From the NCBI GenBank assembly GCA_026018925.1, contig JAKSZU010000012.1, forward strand, positions 31,490,055-31,554,054: a stretch of 64,000 nt of DNA. The letters run 5' to 3'. Shown piece after piece: positions 54,763 through 64,000 of the stretch (position 1 is the first letter of the stretch; each line of letters opens with the position of its first letter). This DNA comes from Tupaia tana. Taxonomy: Eukaryota; Chordata; Mammalia; Scandentia; Tupaiidae. A program made the position numbers and the translations under genes. Under the pieces are notes generated by a model, which ran no database searches, had not been told where the DNA came from, and was given only the letters and a program-made list of their open reading frames with translations.

Positions 54763-57700
54763 AATAAGAAAAGCTTATGCAACTCTGCTGTTCTTGGAAT
54801 CTTAAAATATTAAGCCTGAGGAAAGATCCATGGTCTAATTTCCTCTCCCAGCAGTCTTATCTAGGTGAAAATAGCACGTGAGATTGACAGGGGAGTAGAA
54901 ATGGCTTGTTTTTACGAGAGAAACCTAGAGGAAGGGTTAGTGGAGGACCAGGATAATTACACCTTCTTTCCTTTGGTCAGCATGGGGTGCATGTGTTGAT
55001 GAAATGTATACGACTCTCAGTTAGTTTAGAACCAGCTGACAAGGGGGACTGTGTTCCCTTCCCAAACATCGGCACCACTATATGAAGATAAAACAGAATT
55101 ACACTTCAGTGTCCTGCATGTCTTAATCAGAAAATTAGCTCCACTTTAGAGATGTTACTGTTACTGGTCTGCATTCTCAGAGATGACTATCAAAGTACTT
55201 GTTATGCCAGGTTAGGATGTTATTTGGTTATGCTATGCTGTGTGTGTTAGATTACACAATATCATTAGTGTATTTATTGTATTATATAATTCTTAGGTTC
55301 ACAGAAAATTATTTCCATCTCATTTCCCCTCTCTTTTGTGCCTCTCTGAAGGCTCTTCCAAAATTATTTTAAGGAAGCTGTTAGAATCCTAGATTGTTCA
55401 CGTGGAAGAACTCTAAAGGGTGTCTGGCTTAAGTCTGCAGACGACAGCCAAGGAGCACAGGCCCAGAGGGGCATTGAGTGACAAAGGTCAGCCCGGCAGT
55501 TGGAGGCAGAGCTTAGGTGTCATGCCCAGTATTCTTTCTACCTCTGCCACTTCCTTTTTGCCAGGTGATTGATTTGGAATGAATTGGTTCTGAAAAGCTT
55601 GCTGTCGCACCCCTTCTGGCTAAAAATCCCTCTCCCAGTTCTTTCTTTCTTCCTTCCCTCTTAAATTCTGAATTTCATCCAGGAGCCATAACAGGTGTTA
55701 GGCTTCCCTTGCGATAAATCCTGAATCTTGACTGGCAGAGACTCAGGGGTGGAGCATGCTCTTACACCACCCAGTTGACTGCCAGCTCAGTTTGAAGGTC
55801 TCTCTGGTAACCTCCAGGGTCAATTCTACTAGACGTCTTCTCTTCCGTCCTTGGAGCATCCGGTGATTGGCATGGCAAGTCTTAAAGTCTACTCTGAGCT
55901 TCCCAAGGGTGGGGATATTTTATTGCAAATCTACCTGGAACTCCCTCAGGAATATGCTTTTGTACTAAGCTTGGCACAGTGTCAATATACAAAGGAGGTT
56001 ATTAAAACATGCTTATTGTTGACTATGATGGTAATAAAAACTTACCTGGTTACCTGATCCCTTCCCAGATGAGCCCTTTTTAGCTTTAGTTATTCCAATG
56101 AGACGGAAGGGCTGTTTCCGTGCCAAGTGCAATGTTTGTAATAGGCATAATGGGGCTCAGTTGGAGCTTGAATTCTGTCCACTTCCAGAAAGCACACAGG
56201 TAGACCGTGTTGCAGGCCTGGGAGTGTGTAGCTCAGATCTCCTGCAGAGAGAGCCTGCTGGAAGGAATGTGGGTAGCTCCCTCTAGCAGCTGCACCTTCA
56301 GGATCTACTGTAGTGTTTACAATGTGGCCTTCTCCTTGTGGCTGAGCCTTGCAGACATTCTAAAGCCAGGTCATTCCTACCCAGCATGGGGCTCCTCTAA
56401 CGGCCATCTCTGCTCCTCTGTGGCTCTTAGTCAGCCTGAGAATGTCTCAGAGATACATTAAAGTCTGTAGCTTTCTCACCCAGCATTCCTTCCTTCCCTC
56501 CTTTTTCACTGGTGCTGGGCCCACATCACAATCTCAGGCTCTCCCACCCAGTCCTGCTCCCTCCCCACTTTATCCTTCACAAGCATTTCTCTCACTAAAT
56601 TTCTTGCACTTCTTACTCTGTCTTGGCACCTGCTTCTCAAACAACCCAAACAGGCACGTCAGACTGAATAGGCCCAATTTACCCAAAGTCTACTTTCATG
56701 AGGGCTTTAGGTCTCTGGTGGGAGAGAACTCAGCCTGAGGAGAGGGAGAAGACAGGCAATGTGGAGCCAACAATGGAATCTTCGAAACCAAAGAGGATGA
56801 GTCCAAACTCAACATCGGGCTTACGGTACAGATGGTTTATTGGACATGGCTATAGCTCTACCTCCCCCTCACCAAAGTCAGGATAAGGGAGGAATCAGCA
56901 AAATATGGAGAAGGCAGCTCTACTAAAAACTCATAGGGCATAAATACCCTAAGACAAAGTATATCATGATAGGAGAAGAAAGGTAGTCTTCTTACATGTG
57001 GAAGAATGGGTTCCGTGCACCAGGAACCATAGCAGGATGCATGTCCCCTGCTATCTCCTCAGCATAGCATCAGAGAGTCACTCTGGACCTCTCAGAAATT
57101 TAGAGGAGCATTTTCCCAGGAGCTCAGGTCCTTTGTTTTCATATGGAGGCAAAAGCTTGCAAAAATATATATAAATTTGAACCATGGACTATGGGAACTG
57201 AGAGAAACTAGAGCAATCATCCCGTCTACTAGTTCTCCAACTATGTGCCATAGAGATTCTCAAGACCCTGGGGGAAGCAGTCTGCAGATGCAATCTCGGT
57301 GTATGACAGTTTAAAGAAAGAAGAGATTGATTTAATTTGATGCAAGAGGATATTGGATAAAAGTAAGGGGATGAGCAGATAAATGAACAATCCGGATCAA
57401 AGAGTGAACGAGTAGAGGAGCTAAGATGATAATCCTGATCTCCCGGCGTCTTCAGTGACATCCTGTGAGATTTTGGCTATTGCTTTTGTGATGTGGCGAC
57501 TATGAACAAATTACCCAGGATGGAAATGAATTGGGATCACAATGTGTGTTTTGTCCCTATATTCTTACTCCCAGGAGAAAGGCATATTGGATCTACCTTT
57601 GGGATTCAACTGTATGATGCTAAACTAGGATGCTTTTCTTGGAATCTGGCTTTCATTATTTTTATATCCTCAGGCTCACAAGTCAGCAGAGACAGAGATG

Positions 57701-58198
57701 CCGACTAAAGGCGTCATGGAAGGAATACGTTTGCTTCTAATTTGGAATAAGAGCAACCACACCCCCAGATCAAAACCCATGGAAACTTCTACTGCCCGGA
57801 AGCAGTACATAGAGCAGCATTTCTGAGAGTTTTAAGAGATACTTAATATGGTCCTGAAACAGGATTCCATATCCATACATTTGGGCAATGTTCCATACTA
57901 TATTCCCATGTTAGAGATACGTGTTGCACATAGAAAAGTCTCTGAAGAGCTCTGCAAGAATGTCTGTTCAACATTAACCTAAAATTTTACCAATGTGCTT
58001 GTCAGTGGAAACTTTTATTCATGAAATATCAATTATCGTCATACAGAATACACTTGGGAAATGCTGGGATAAAGACTGACTGGGGACCAAGGAGGTCTGG
58101 ATTGGGGTCACGGCTCTGTCAGTAACTTGCATTCTTTACTCTTGTTTGGACTTCAGTTTTGTTTGCAGAAGGAGAGGGCTAGAATCAACTGATCTAAA
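54763..58198. other. 3.4 kb SINE-free intergenic stretch
   Basis: No gene recognised. A MIR-like patch lies at 55440-55540 ('gggcattgagtgacaaaggtcagcc') and hAT-like traces near 57230-57300 and 58030-58070. The remainder is unique-looking. Confidence 0.5.
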
Positions 58199-58462
58199 GA
58201 CCAGCAGATGGCACAATGGTTACATCACTGGACTCCCATGTAGTCGACCACAGTTTGAGTCCTGGACTGGGTGACTTAAAAAACTCATGCCAGGTGTGTG
58301 TGTGTCTGTGTGTGTTCCCAAAATCTGGAGAGGAAAATGAACGAGAAGGAATTGCAGCATGGCTATCTCTTTGGGGGGTGATTTCTCACTTTCTGTCTCT
58401 CTGGTGAGGAGCGCATGTGCACCATAGGAAAAATCTCTCAACAACAACAACAACAAAAAAAA
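58199..58462 (+). repeat. SINE L
   Basis: 'agaccagcagatggcacaatgg'; tail (CAA)n. Confidence 0.9.
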
Positions 58463-58734
58463 AAGAAAGAATCAAGTAGAGATAGAAGATAGAAAAAGAC
58501 CACCACCATTTATGGCACTACTAATCCATGCCAGACACAGTGCACATCAGAGCCCCGTGCTTAGAAGGGCCTTACACTTGGTTTAACACTCTGCTGTCAT
58601 TATCTTAAGTCTTAAAATTCTTAATAATTTTGAGTAAGAGTCCCCACATTTTCATTCTATACTGGCTCCCCAAATTATCCAATGGTCTTGTGTATTGTTA
58701 CCTCTAATCTTCATGTCAGTACAATGAGAATATG

Positions 58735-58850
58735 TGTATATGATTATCTGTGATATACAGCTATGGAAGCTAACTCAAGTTAAATAATTTGCTCAAAGTC
58801 ACATAGGGAGTGAATAATAGAACCAGGATTCTAAGCAAAACTATTTGACT
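58735..58850 (-). repeat. MIR remnant
   Basis: 'gctcaaagtcacatagggagtgaataatagaaccaggattct' matches antisense MIR. Confidence 0.75.
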
Positions 58851-58935
58851 CTAAAGTTTGTTTTGTTTTCCACCAGACCAACTGCCAGTGCGAACATTCT
58901 ATGATTCTTCTGTTCTTTAAACTACTACTAGATCT

Positions 58936-59124
58936 GGGGACCAGCAGGTGGCATGGTGGTTAAGGTGCTGGACACTCCCACATGGCTGACCATGGTTCAA
59001 GTCCCAGACCTGGTGGCTTGCTTTCTCACTTTCTCTCTCTCTGTGTTTCTCTCTGATCAAATTTAAAAAATAAATGAATGAATAAATAAAATTAAATAAA
59101 CAATTATTTAAAAAAAGAAAAAAA
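58936..59124 (+). repeat. SINE S with TSD
   Basis: TSD aaactactactagatct on both sides. CTCF-like ccagcaggtggca at 58941-58953. Confidence 0.95.
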
Positions 59125-59269
59125 AAACTACTACTAGATCTGTCTCACTGTTTAAGTAACAGAATCACTGTATTAATTCTATTCACCATCTGAGAGTACG
59201 TCTGGCTAAATGAATTAGCAAGTGGCACATGAGATGTCAGGGAATGAATGGCTCTAGAACTGAACATGG

Positions 59270-59434
59270 ACCCAATTTGGTTCTGTCATTTACTAGCCAT
59301 GCGACCTTGGGTGACTCACTTGCCTTACACAAACCTCAGTATGCCTTACAGGGATGGCGTGAGGATTAAATGAAATAGTGCATTGCCTAACACATATGGC
59401 AAGCCCTCAGTACAATAGATTATCATTATTAGTT
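59270..59434 (+). repeat. MIR remnant, with a SINE at its end
   Basis: 'tctgtcatttactagccatgcgaccttgggtgactcact' and 'gtgaggattaaatgaaatagtgcattgcc' match MIR in sense. Confidence 0.85.
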
Positions 59435-59601
59435 TTTAATTACTTAATTTTATTTATTCACTCATTTATTTTAATTTGACCAGACACAGAGAGAGAGAGA
59501 GAGGGAAAGCGAGAAAGCAAAACCACCAAGTCTGGGACTCAAACCATGGTCGGCCACATGGGAGTGTCCAGCACCTTAACCAACATGCCACCTGCTGGTC
59601 C
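59435..59601 (-). repeat. SINE S
   Basis: Antisense; flanks 'gattatcattatta' and 'gatcattactatta'. Confidence 0.9.
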
Positions 59602-59746
59602 CTGAGATCATTACTATTATTCATTAACCTGGCCAAGCTATATTTGCTAATGTGATACTAGAGCTCCAACCATTATGACCCATTTGATTTATGCAGTTAC
59701 AAGTACGAGAATACTATATTTTCTTACTTTACAAAAAATCAAATCA

Positions 59747-60250
59747 GGGTTAGCCAGATGGTATGGTGGTTAAGGTGGCTGGATCCTACATGGTTATGAG
59801 GTATGAGTCTCAGACAGTAGCTTGAAAAATATGCCAGGAATATGTACATGTGTGCCCCAAATCTCAAGAGGAGAATGGAGAAGGGATTATGACATGGCCA
59901 TCTCCCATGGGGGCTGCCTTCGCACTCTCTCTTTCTCTCTTTCTAGTGAGCATATGTACCCTATAGCAAATTTTTTTTTTTTTGGAGAGGTTTTCGCTAT
60001 AGGGCGCATGCGCTCGCCAGACAGAGAGAGACATAGAGACAGAAAGCGAGAAATCACCCCCCAGAGGGGATGGTCACACCGCAATCCCTTCTCTTCCATT
60101 CTCCTCTCGGGATCTTGGGCACGCACGCACACGCGCCCGGCGTGAGTTTTAAGCCAGTGGCTCCGAGACGCGAACCACAGTCGACCACGTGGGAGTCCAG
60201 CAACATAGCCATTTCGCCAACTGCTGGTTCCCCCTATAGCAATTTTTAAA
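59747..60250 (+). repeat. SINE O, split by a SINE LY
   Basis: 'gggttagccagatggtatggtgg' to 'gtaccctatagcaaat'; the last bases are repeated after the insertion. Confidence 0.82.
59976..60231 (-). repeat. SINE LY nested in SINE O, with TSD
   Basis: TSD ccctatagcaa(a)tttt is copied from the host SINE's own end (left from 59959, right from 60232). Confidence 0.93.
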
Positions 60251-61506
60251 AGTCAAATCAAATTTTAATTTTTCTAATTCGATTTTATTTGAATTAGCAA
60301 AATCTCCACATAAGATCAAACACCTGGGGGTTCTTCAATCTCGAAAACCTGGAGAACCATCTTCAGTCCATTGTAGTTGGGGTGCAGATGCTCATTGTCC
60401 AAGCAGGTAGGTGTGGACCAGTCAGAGATACCTGGCCCAGTTGCTCAAGGCATTATTCTTTCCATTGTAAAGCTTGCCGCCAAGGACTCCTGCATGGCTC
60501 CCAAAGCTGTGGTTTGGTGTCCATTCCCCAGGTGTCCTTTGTAGTTGTCACAGTCAGAGACACTGGGAGGGTGTTGAGAGAGAGCTGAGAAGAGGTCCCC
60601 ACCACCTCTCCAGCCTCCCAGTTTTGGAGACTCCAACTCTACTTCCCTTGAATTCTCAGAGCTTTCCCTCTCCCCAACACTGTCATTCTATACCTTCAGG
60701 AATTGACACATTGGAAACAGAGACCTCATGGTGTTTTCCCTATCAGATAAAGGAAGCCTCCCAACCTGAAAAGACCCATCTCTCCTTCAAAAGGGGATAC
60801 AGAGAAACATTTAAGTCTTTTTGCTAAGTTCACAGCAAGAAAAGAAATCAATTAATTAAGTCACGCAATTACACCAAGGTCTCCAACTTTTTCACCTTCC
60901 ACGAAGGCTCCCATGACTCCTTACTCTCTCGGCCCCTATATTTCACGTCTTATCTGCAAACTGGGGGAGCAGAAAGCAGTGGGAAAAGTGGCAGGACTAG
61001 ACACATTGTGTTGTTGATTCTCTGCCTTTCCAGGTAAGAATTGTCACAAACTGTTTGGAATTTCACATTTTGGATCTTCAGGACCCTTTGAGAGCAATGA
61101 ATGGAAAAAATAGGCTTTATATGTAATGGCACAGAGGGCTGGTGCCGGGGCACCGGAACAGGCTAGGACCCTGGTGTCCCTGAAGTAGGTAAAAGAGAAG
61201 GAAGCAATGAGCTAACGTTCTCCCATAGTGGAGACAGTCGTGCCGGGTGTCAGGCAGTCAAGAGCAGGAGTCTAGTCTCTAAGCAGCAGAGTGGCAGGCC
61301 TGTAGTGCTGGGCCCTCTAGTGGCCGTTCTTTTTACTCGCTGACTTTAACTGGCTGCTTTCTAAACTACCCGTCTCCAGGGCCACCTTGTCTTCTTTTGG
61401 GTTTGCTATGACCACTAACTGCCCCCATATACATCCCGTCATCCCATTCTTCTATCATTACTGACACCGACTTTGAAGCAGGCTCAGTGTTAGGGCACAG
61501 TCTTTG
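60251..61506. other. Unique sequence
   Basis: Holds the possible decayed coding stretch (60310-60590, minus) and the CTCF-like site at 61311. Confidence 0.4.
61311..61324 (-). promoter_or_regulatory. CTCF-like core motif in unique sequence
   Basis: The minus strand reads CCACTAGAGGGCCC, matching the first 12 positions of the CTCF core consensus. It lies in non-repeat sequence. Confidence 0.4.
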
Positions 61507-61519
61507 AAGAAGAGACTGA

Positions 61520-61522
<3 letters not shown>

Positions 61523-61554
<32 letters not shown>

Positions 61555-61802
61555 AGAGGTTTTTCGCTATAGGGCGCGTGCGCTCGCCAGACAGAGAGAG
61601 ACATAGAGACAGAAAGCGAGAAATCACCCCCCAGGGGGGATGGTCACGCCGCAATCCCTTCTCCTCCATTCTCCTCTTGGGATCTTGGGCACGCACGCAC
61701 ACGCGCCCGGCGTGAGTTGTAAGCCACCGGGTCCGAGACGCGAACCGCGGTCGACTACGTGGGAGTCCAGCGACATAGCCATTACGCTAACTGCTGGTTC
61801 CC
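61523..61802 (-). repeat. SINE LY with TSD
   Basis: TSD aagaagagactgatct at 61507-61522 and 61803-61818. All family CpGs appear intact; T34-class tail. One of the youngest copies. Confidence 0.97.
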
Positions 61803-61818
61803 AAGAAGAGACTGATCT

Positions 61819-63006
61819 TGGAAGCAGTCTGAGATGGAGAGTTGAATCAGAAGGCCTTTGGGTGAGTGCTCTTGGGGAACTCCCTGGTAAGGAAGTGAGG
61901 CCTCAGGCGTGGGCAGAGGAAGACATTAGCTCACACCATGGTTGCCACTGAAGCCCCAGTTGACCCTGTGGGAGCTCTGGAGCTGAGATGGCTCTTTGGA
62001 GTCATCCCACCTCAAGATGTAGGAACCACATCTTTGTATCTTTGCATCAGCCCATCACCAGTTGTGAGCTGCCCCCAGGAGTGGGCGTGACCTTGGTGAG
62101 ACAGTTCCCTGTGGCTTAGGGTTCTGAGGCTAAAGGATGCAGTCATTCAACACATATTCATTTTTCCTCGTCTTTTCTTTCCTGCTCACTGATTCTGACT
62201 CTCGCTCCCAGGTGCTCATTCTCAAGCCACAGTTTACCCACTGCCACAGATGGGTTCTCTGATTTCATCCAGGAAGATGGCGCGCTTGGTTTCTTAGTGA
62301 CACTGAAAGAGGACTCTTTCCTGTACAAGGCTGCTTTGTCCCGTGCTCCTATGCCTACACCAATATCTTGGATAGTCCCATTCAAACGAGAGGAGACCAG
62401 ACTAACCGGAGCCAGAAAACAAAAGGAGCAAAAGTCGCACTCCCAGGAAGGTGCCCACCCTCACCCCGCTTCCACCCCCAAAACCCGAGCTAACAGAATA
62501 TCAGCAGGCCTTCCTTCGGGCAGGGTTGTACATGGTTTGATCTTAACCAGTCCTGGGGAAGAGCGAAGAGGCCGGGTGAAGACTACTAGCTGTCCACCAG
62601 ACTGCATTCTCTCCTTCTCCAATAGAAATAGACACTTGGCTGGGACATGCACCCAGGCAGGCACCTTGTCTGCCAGTTCTCCTTGCAGCCCGCCCGTTGT
62701 GGCTGTAGAGACAGCGCTCATCCGTGGAGCTGAGCAGCACACGTGTATGTAGCTTTCGCCTCACCTGCCTAAGAGCTGACCTCTAGCGGTGGACTTCTGT
62801 TCTTCCTCTCTCCTCCCTAATCAGAAATGCCTCAAGGGAGGCTCTGGCAGCTCTGTGTAGAAGATGGCAATCATCATCCTAGATCCCTGAATGACTGAAC
62901 AGAGCAGGGGCATCTACCATACTGCACCGGACCCCCTGATCAAATCCTACCAGTTCTTCATATCCTGCTGCAAAGCCCACTTCCTCCAGGAAACCCAGGA
63001 ATACTT
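61819..63006. other. Unique sequence
   Basis: Short open frames on both strands; none resembles a protein I know. Confidence 0.4.
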
Positions 63007-63011
63007 CCCTC

Positions 63012-63018
<7 letters not shown>

Positions 63019-63049
<31 letters not shown>

Positions 63050-63297
63050 AGAGATTTTTGCTATAGGGCGCGTGCGCTCGCCAGACAGACAGAGACATAG
63101 AGACAGAAAGCGAGAAATCACCCCCCAGGGGGGATGGTCACGCCGCAATCCCTTCTCCTCCATTCTCCTCTCGGGATCTTGGGCACACACGCACACGCGC
63201 CCGGCGTTGAGTTTTAAGCCACCGGGTCCGGGACGTGAACCGCGGTCGACTACGTGGGAGTCCAGCGACATAGCCATTACACTAACTGCTGGTTCCC
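63019..63297 (-). repeat. SINE LY with TSD
   Basis: TSD ccctctcctctt at 63007-63018 and 63298-63309. Very close to the copy at 61523. Confidence 0.97.
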
Positions 63298-63309
63298 CCC
63301 TCTCCTCTT

Positions 63310-63715
63310 CTTGATCATCACATTCATATCTGTCGCCCACACGTTTGGGTGCATATATTAACTATATTGTTTCCTACTCAGTTCTCTTTGGTACTCTCTG
63401 CTTTTGTTCTTTATTCGGTGGGTGCTTCTTGTCTCTCAGACTAGAAGGCGCTCCCAAGACGTAGCACTCTGCTTTACTCCCACTTCCTCCACAGCACAGC
63501 TGCAGTGGACGCTGAGGGGGCCCACATCAACCCCCTTCCCCAGGCTGCTGTGCGTGTCGACTGCCATCAATGCAGAGCTGGTCTTTTCCTTAGAGATTTG
63601 GACTTGGCCAAGTGCAAGCACACCCTCTAACAGCCACAGCCAGTGACTGACCAACAGGGAGTAGAAAAAGATCAGCCACAAAAGACAGGACAATTCTGTG
63701 ATGAAACTGGCTTCA
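63310..63715. other. Unique sequence
   Basis: No recognised feature. Confidence 0.35.
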
Positions 63716-63905
63716 GGGCCAGCTGCAGTGGCACAGCAGTAAACACTTCATGTTGCTGAAATCATATGGGAAGGTCTCAGGTTCAAGTCCCAAGATCATC
63801 TTCGTGTATACATGCCTGTCATCCTAGCTGGCTGAGGTATAAAGACCCTGTTGCGGGGGCCTCCCCTTCCCTCTTTCTTTTGGAAGAAATAAATAAATAA
63901 ACTCA
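63716..63905 (+). repeat. SINE O
   Basis: 'gggccagctgcagtggcacagcagtaaacac' to 'agaaataaataaataaac'. Confidence 0.75.
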
Positions 63906-63919
63906 AAGGAAAACTAAGC

Positions 63920-64000
63920 TTGTGTCAGCAGGTGGCACGATGGTTAACGTGGCTGGGTCCCACATGACTGACCATGTGGTTTGAATCCTGGACTCAGTGA
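63920..64000 (+). repeat. SINE S/L head, cut by window edge
   Basis: 'tgtcagcaggtggcacgatggttaacgtggctggg' through box B. Confidence 0.85.

Noticed and set aside
62158-62752. Overlapping open frames on both strands near 62.2-62.7 kb
   Set aside because: No recognised domain, no splice structure, and ordinary composition; they are probably chance frames.
40000-64000. KCNE3, the expected neighbour
   Set aside because: No minus-strand frame resembles the small single-pass KCNE protein. It probably lies beyond the right edge.

Overview
This window is mammalian nuclear DNA: one CpG-island promoter with a single coding exon, set in intron and intergenic sequence packed with retroposons. No bacterial-type gene, operon or CRISPR is present. 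The only coding sequence I can name is exon 1 of PGM2L1 (glucose-1,6-bisphosphate synthase), on the minus strand at 21237-21347. Everything to its left (1-21236) is therefore PGM2L1 intron 1, or at least sequence downstream of that exon. Everything to its right is promoter and upstream intergenic DNA. In human the next gene on that side is KCNE3 (from memory); I see no KCNE3 coding sequence here.

The most striking feature is a tRNA-derived SINE family with more than 90 recognisable copies or fragments, about 1.4 per kb, roughly two thirds in plus orientation. I use four working labels. S (short, about 160-200 bp): tRNA-like head, CT-rich stretch, then 'ctggtcaaattaaaataaataa' type tails. L (long, about 240-280 bp): the same head, then a GT/CG-rich middle ('gcgtgtgcgtgcgtgcccaa'), 'gagaggagaatggaggagaa', a C-run/G-run segment, a CT tract, then 'ccctatagc..aaa' and an A tail. 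LY: young L copies with intact CpGs and clear target-site duplications (TSDs). O: older divergent relatives. The head has a tRNA box A (tagcgtaatgg) and a near-perfect box B (ggttcgcgtcc). The family resembles the CYN tRNA-SINEs reported from colugos (Dermoptera). My best guess for the source is therefore a colugo, from memory and unverified; placental mammal is firm.

Layout. 1-20320: intron 1 with dense SINEs, L1, MER5A, Tigger-like, MIR and MaLR remnants. 20320-23720: SINE-free promoter zone with a CpG island (about 20980-22110), exon 1, and two opposed ZNF143/THAP11-type motifs. 23720-54765: intergenic, SINE-dense, with an L1 ORF2 remnant broken by serial SINE insertions and a MER2. 54765-58198: a second SINE-free stretch of mostly unique sequence. 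58198-64000: unique sequence with several very young SINEs.

A second family is an 80-bp palindromic mariner-type MITE flanked by TA, with five copies (4481, 16813, 46923, 49335 and 49961). One is split by a young SINE. Many SINE heads also match the CTCF core consensus. These two observations, with the youth of the LY subfamily, are the best leads. I see no evidence of a wholly new biochemical system.
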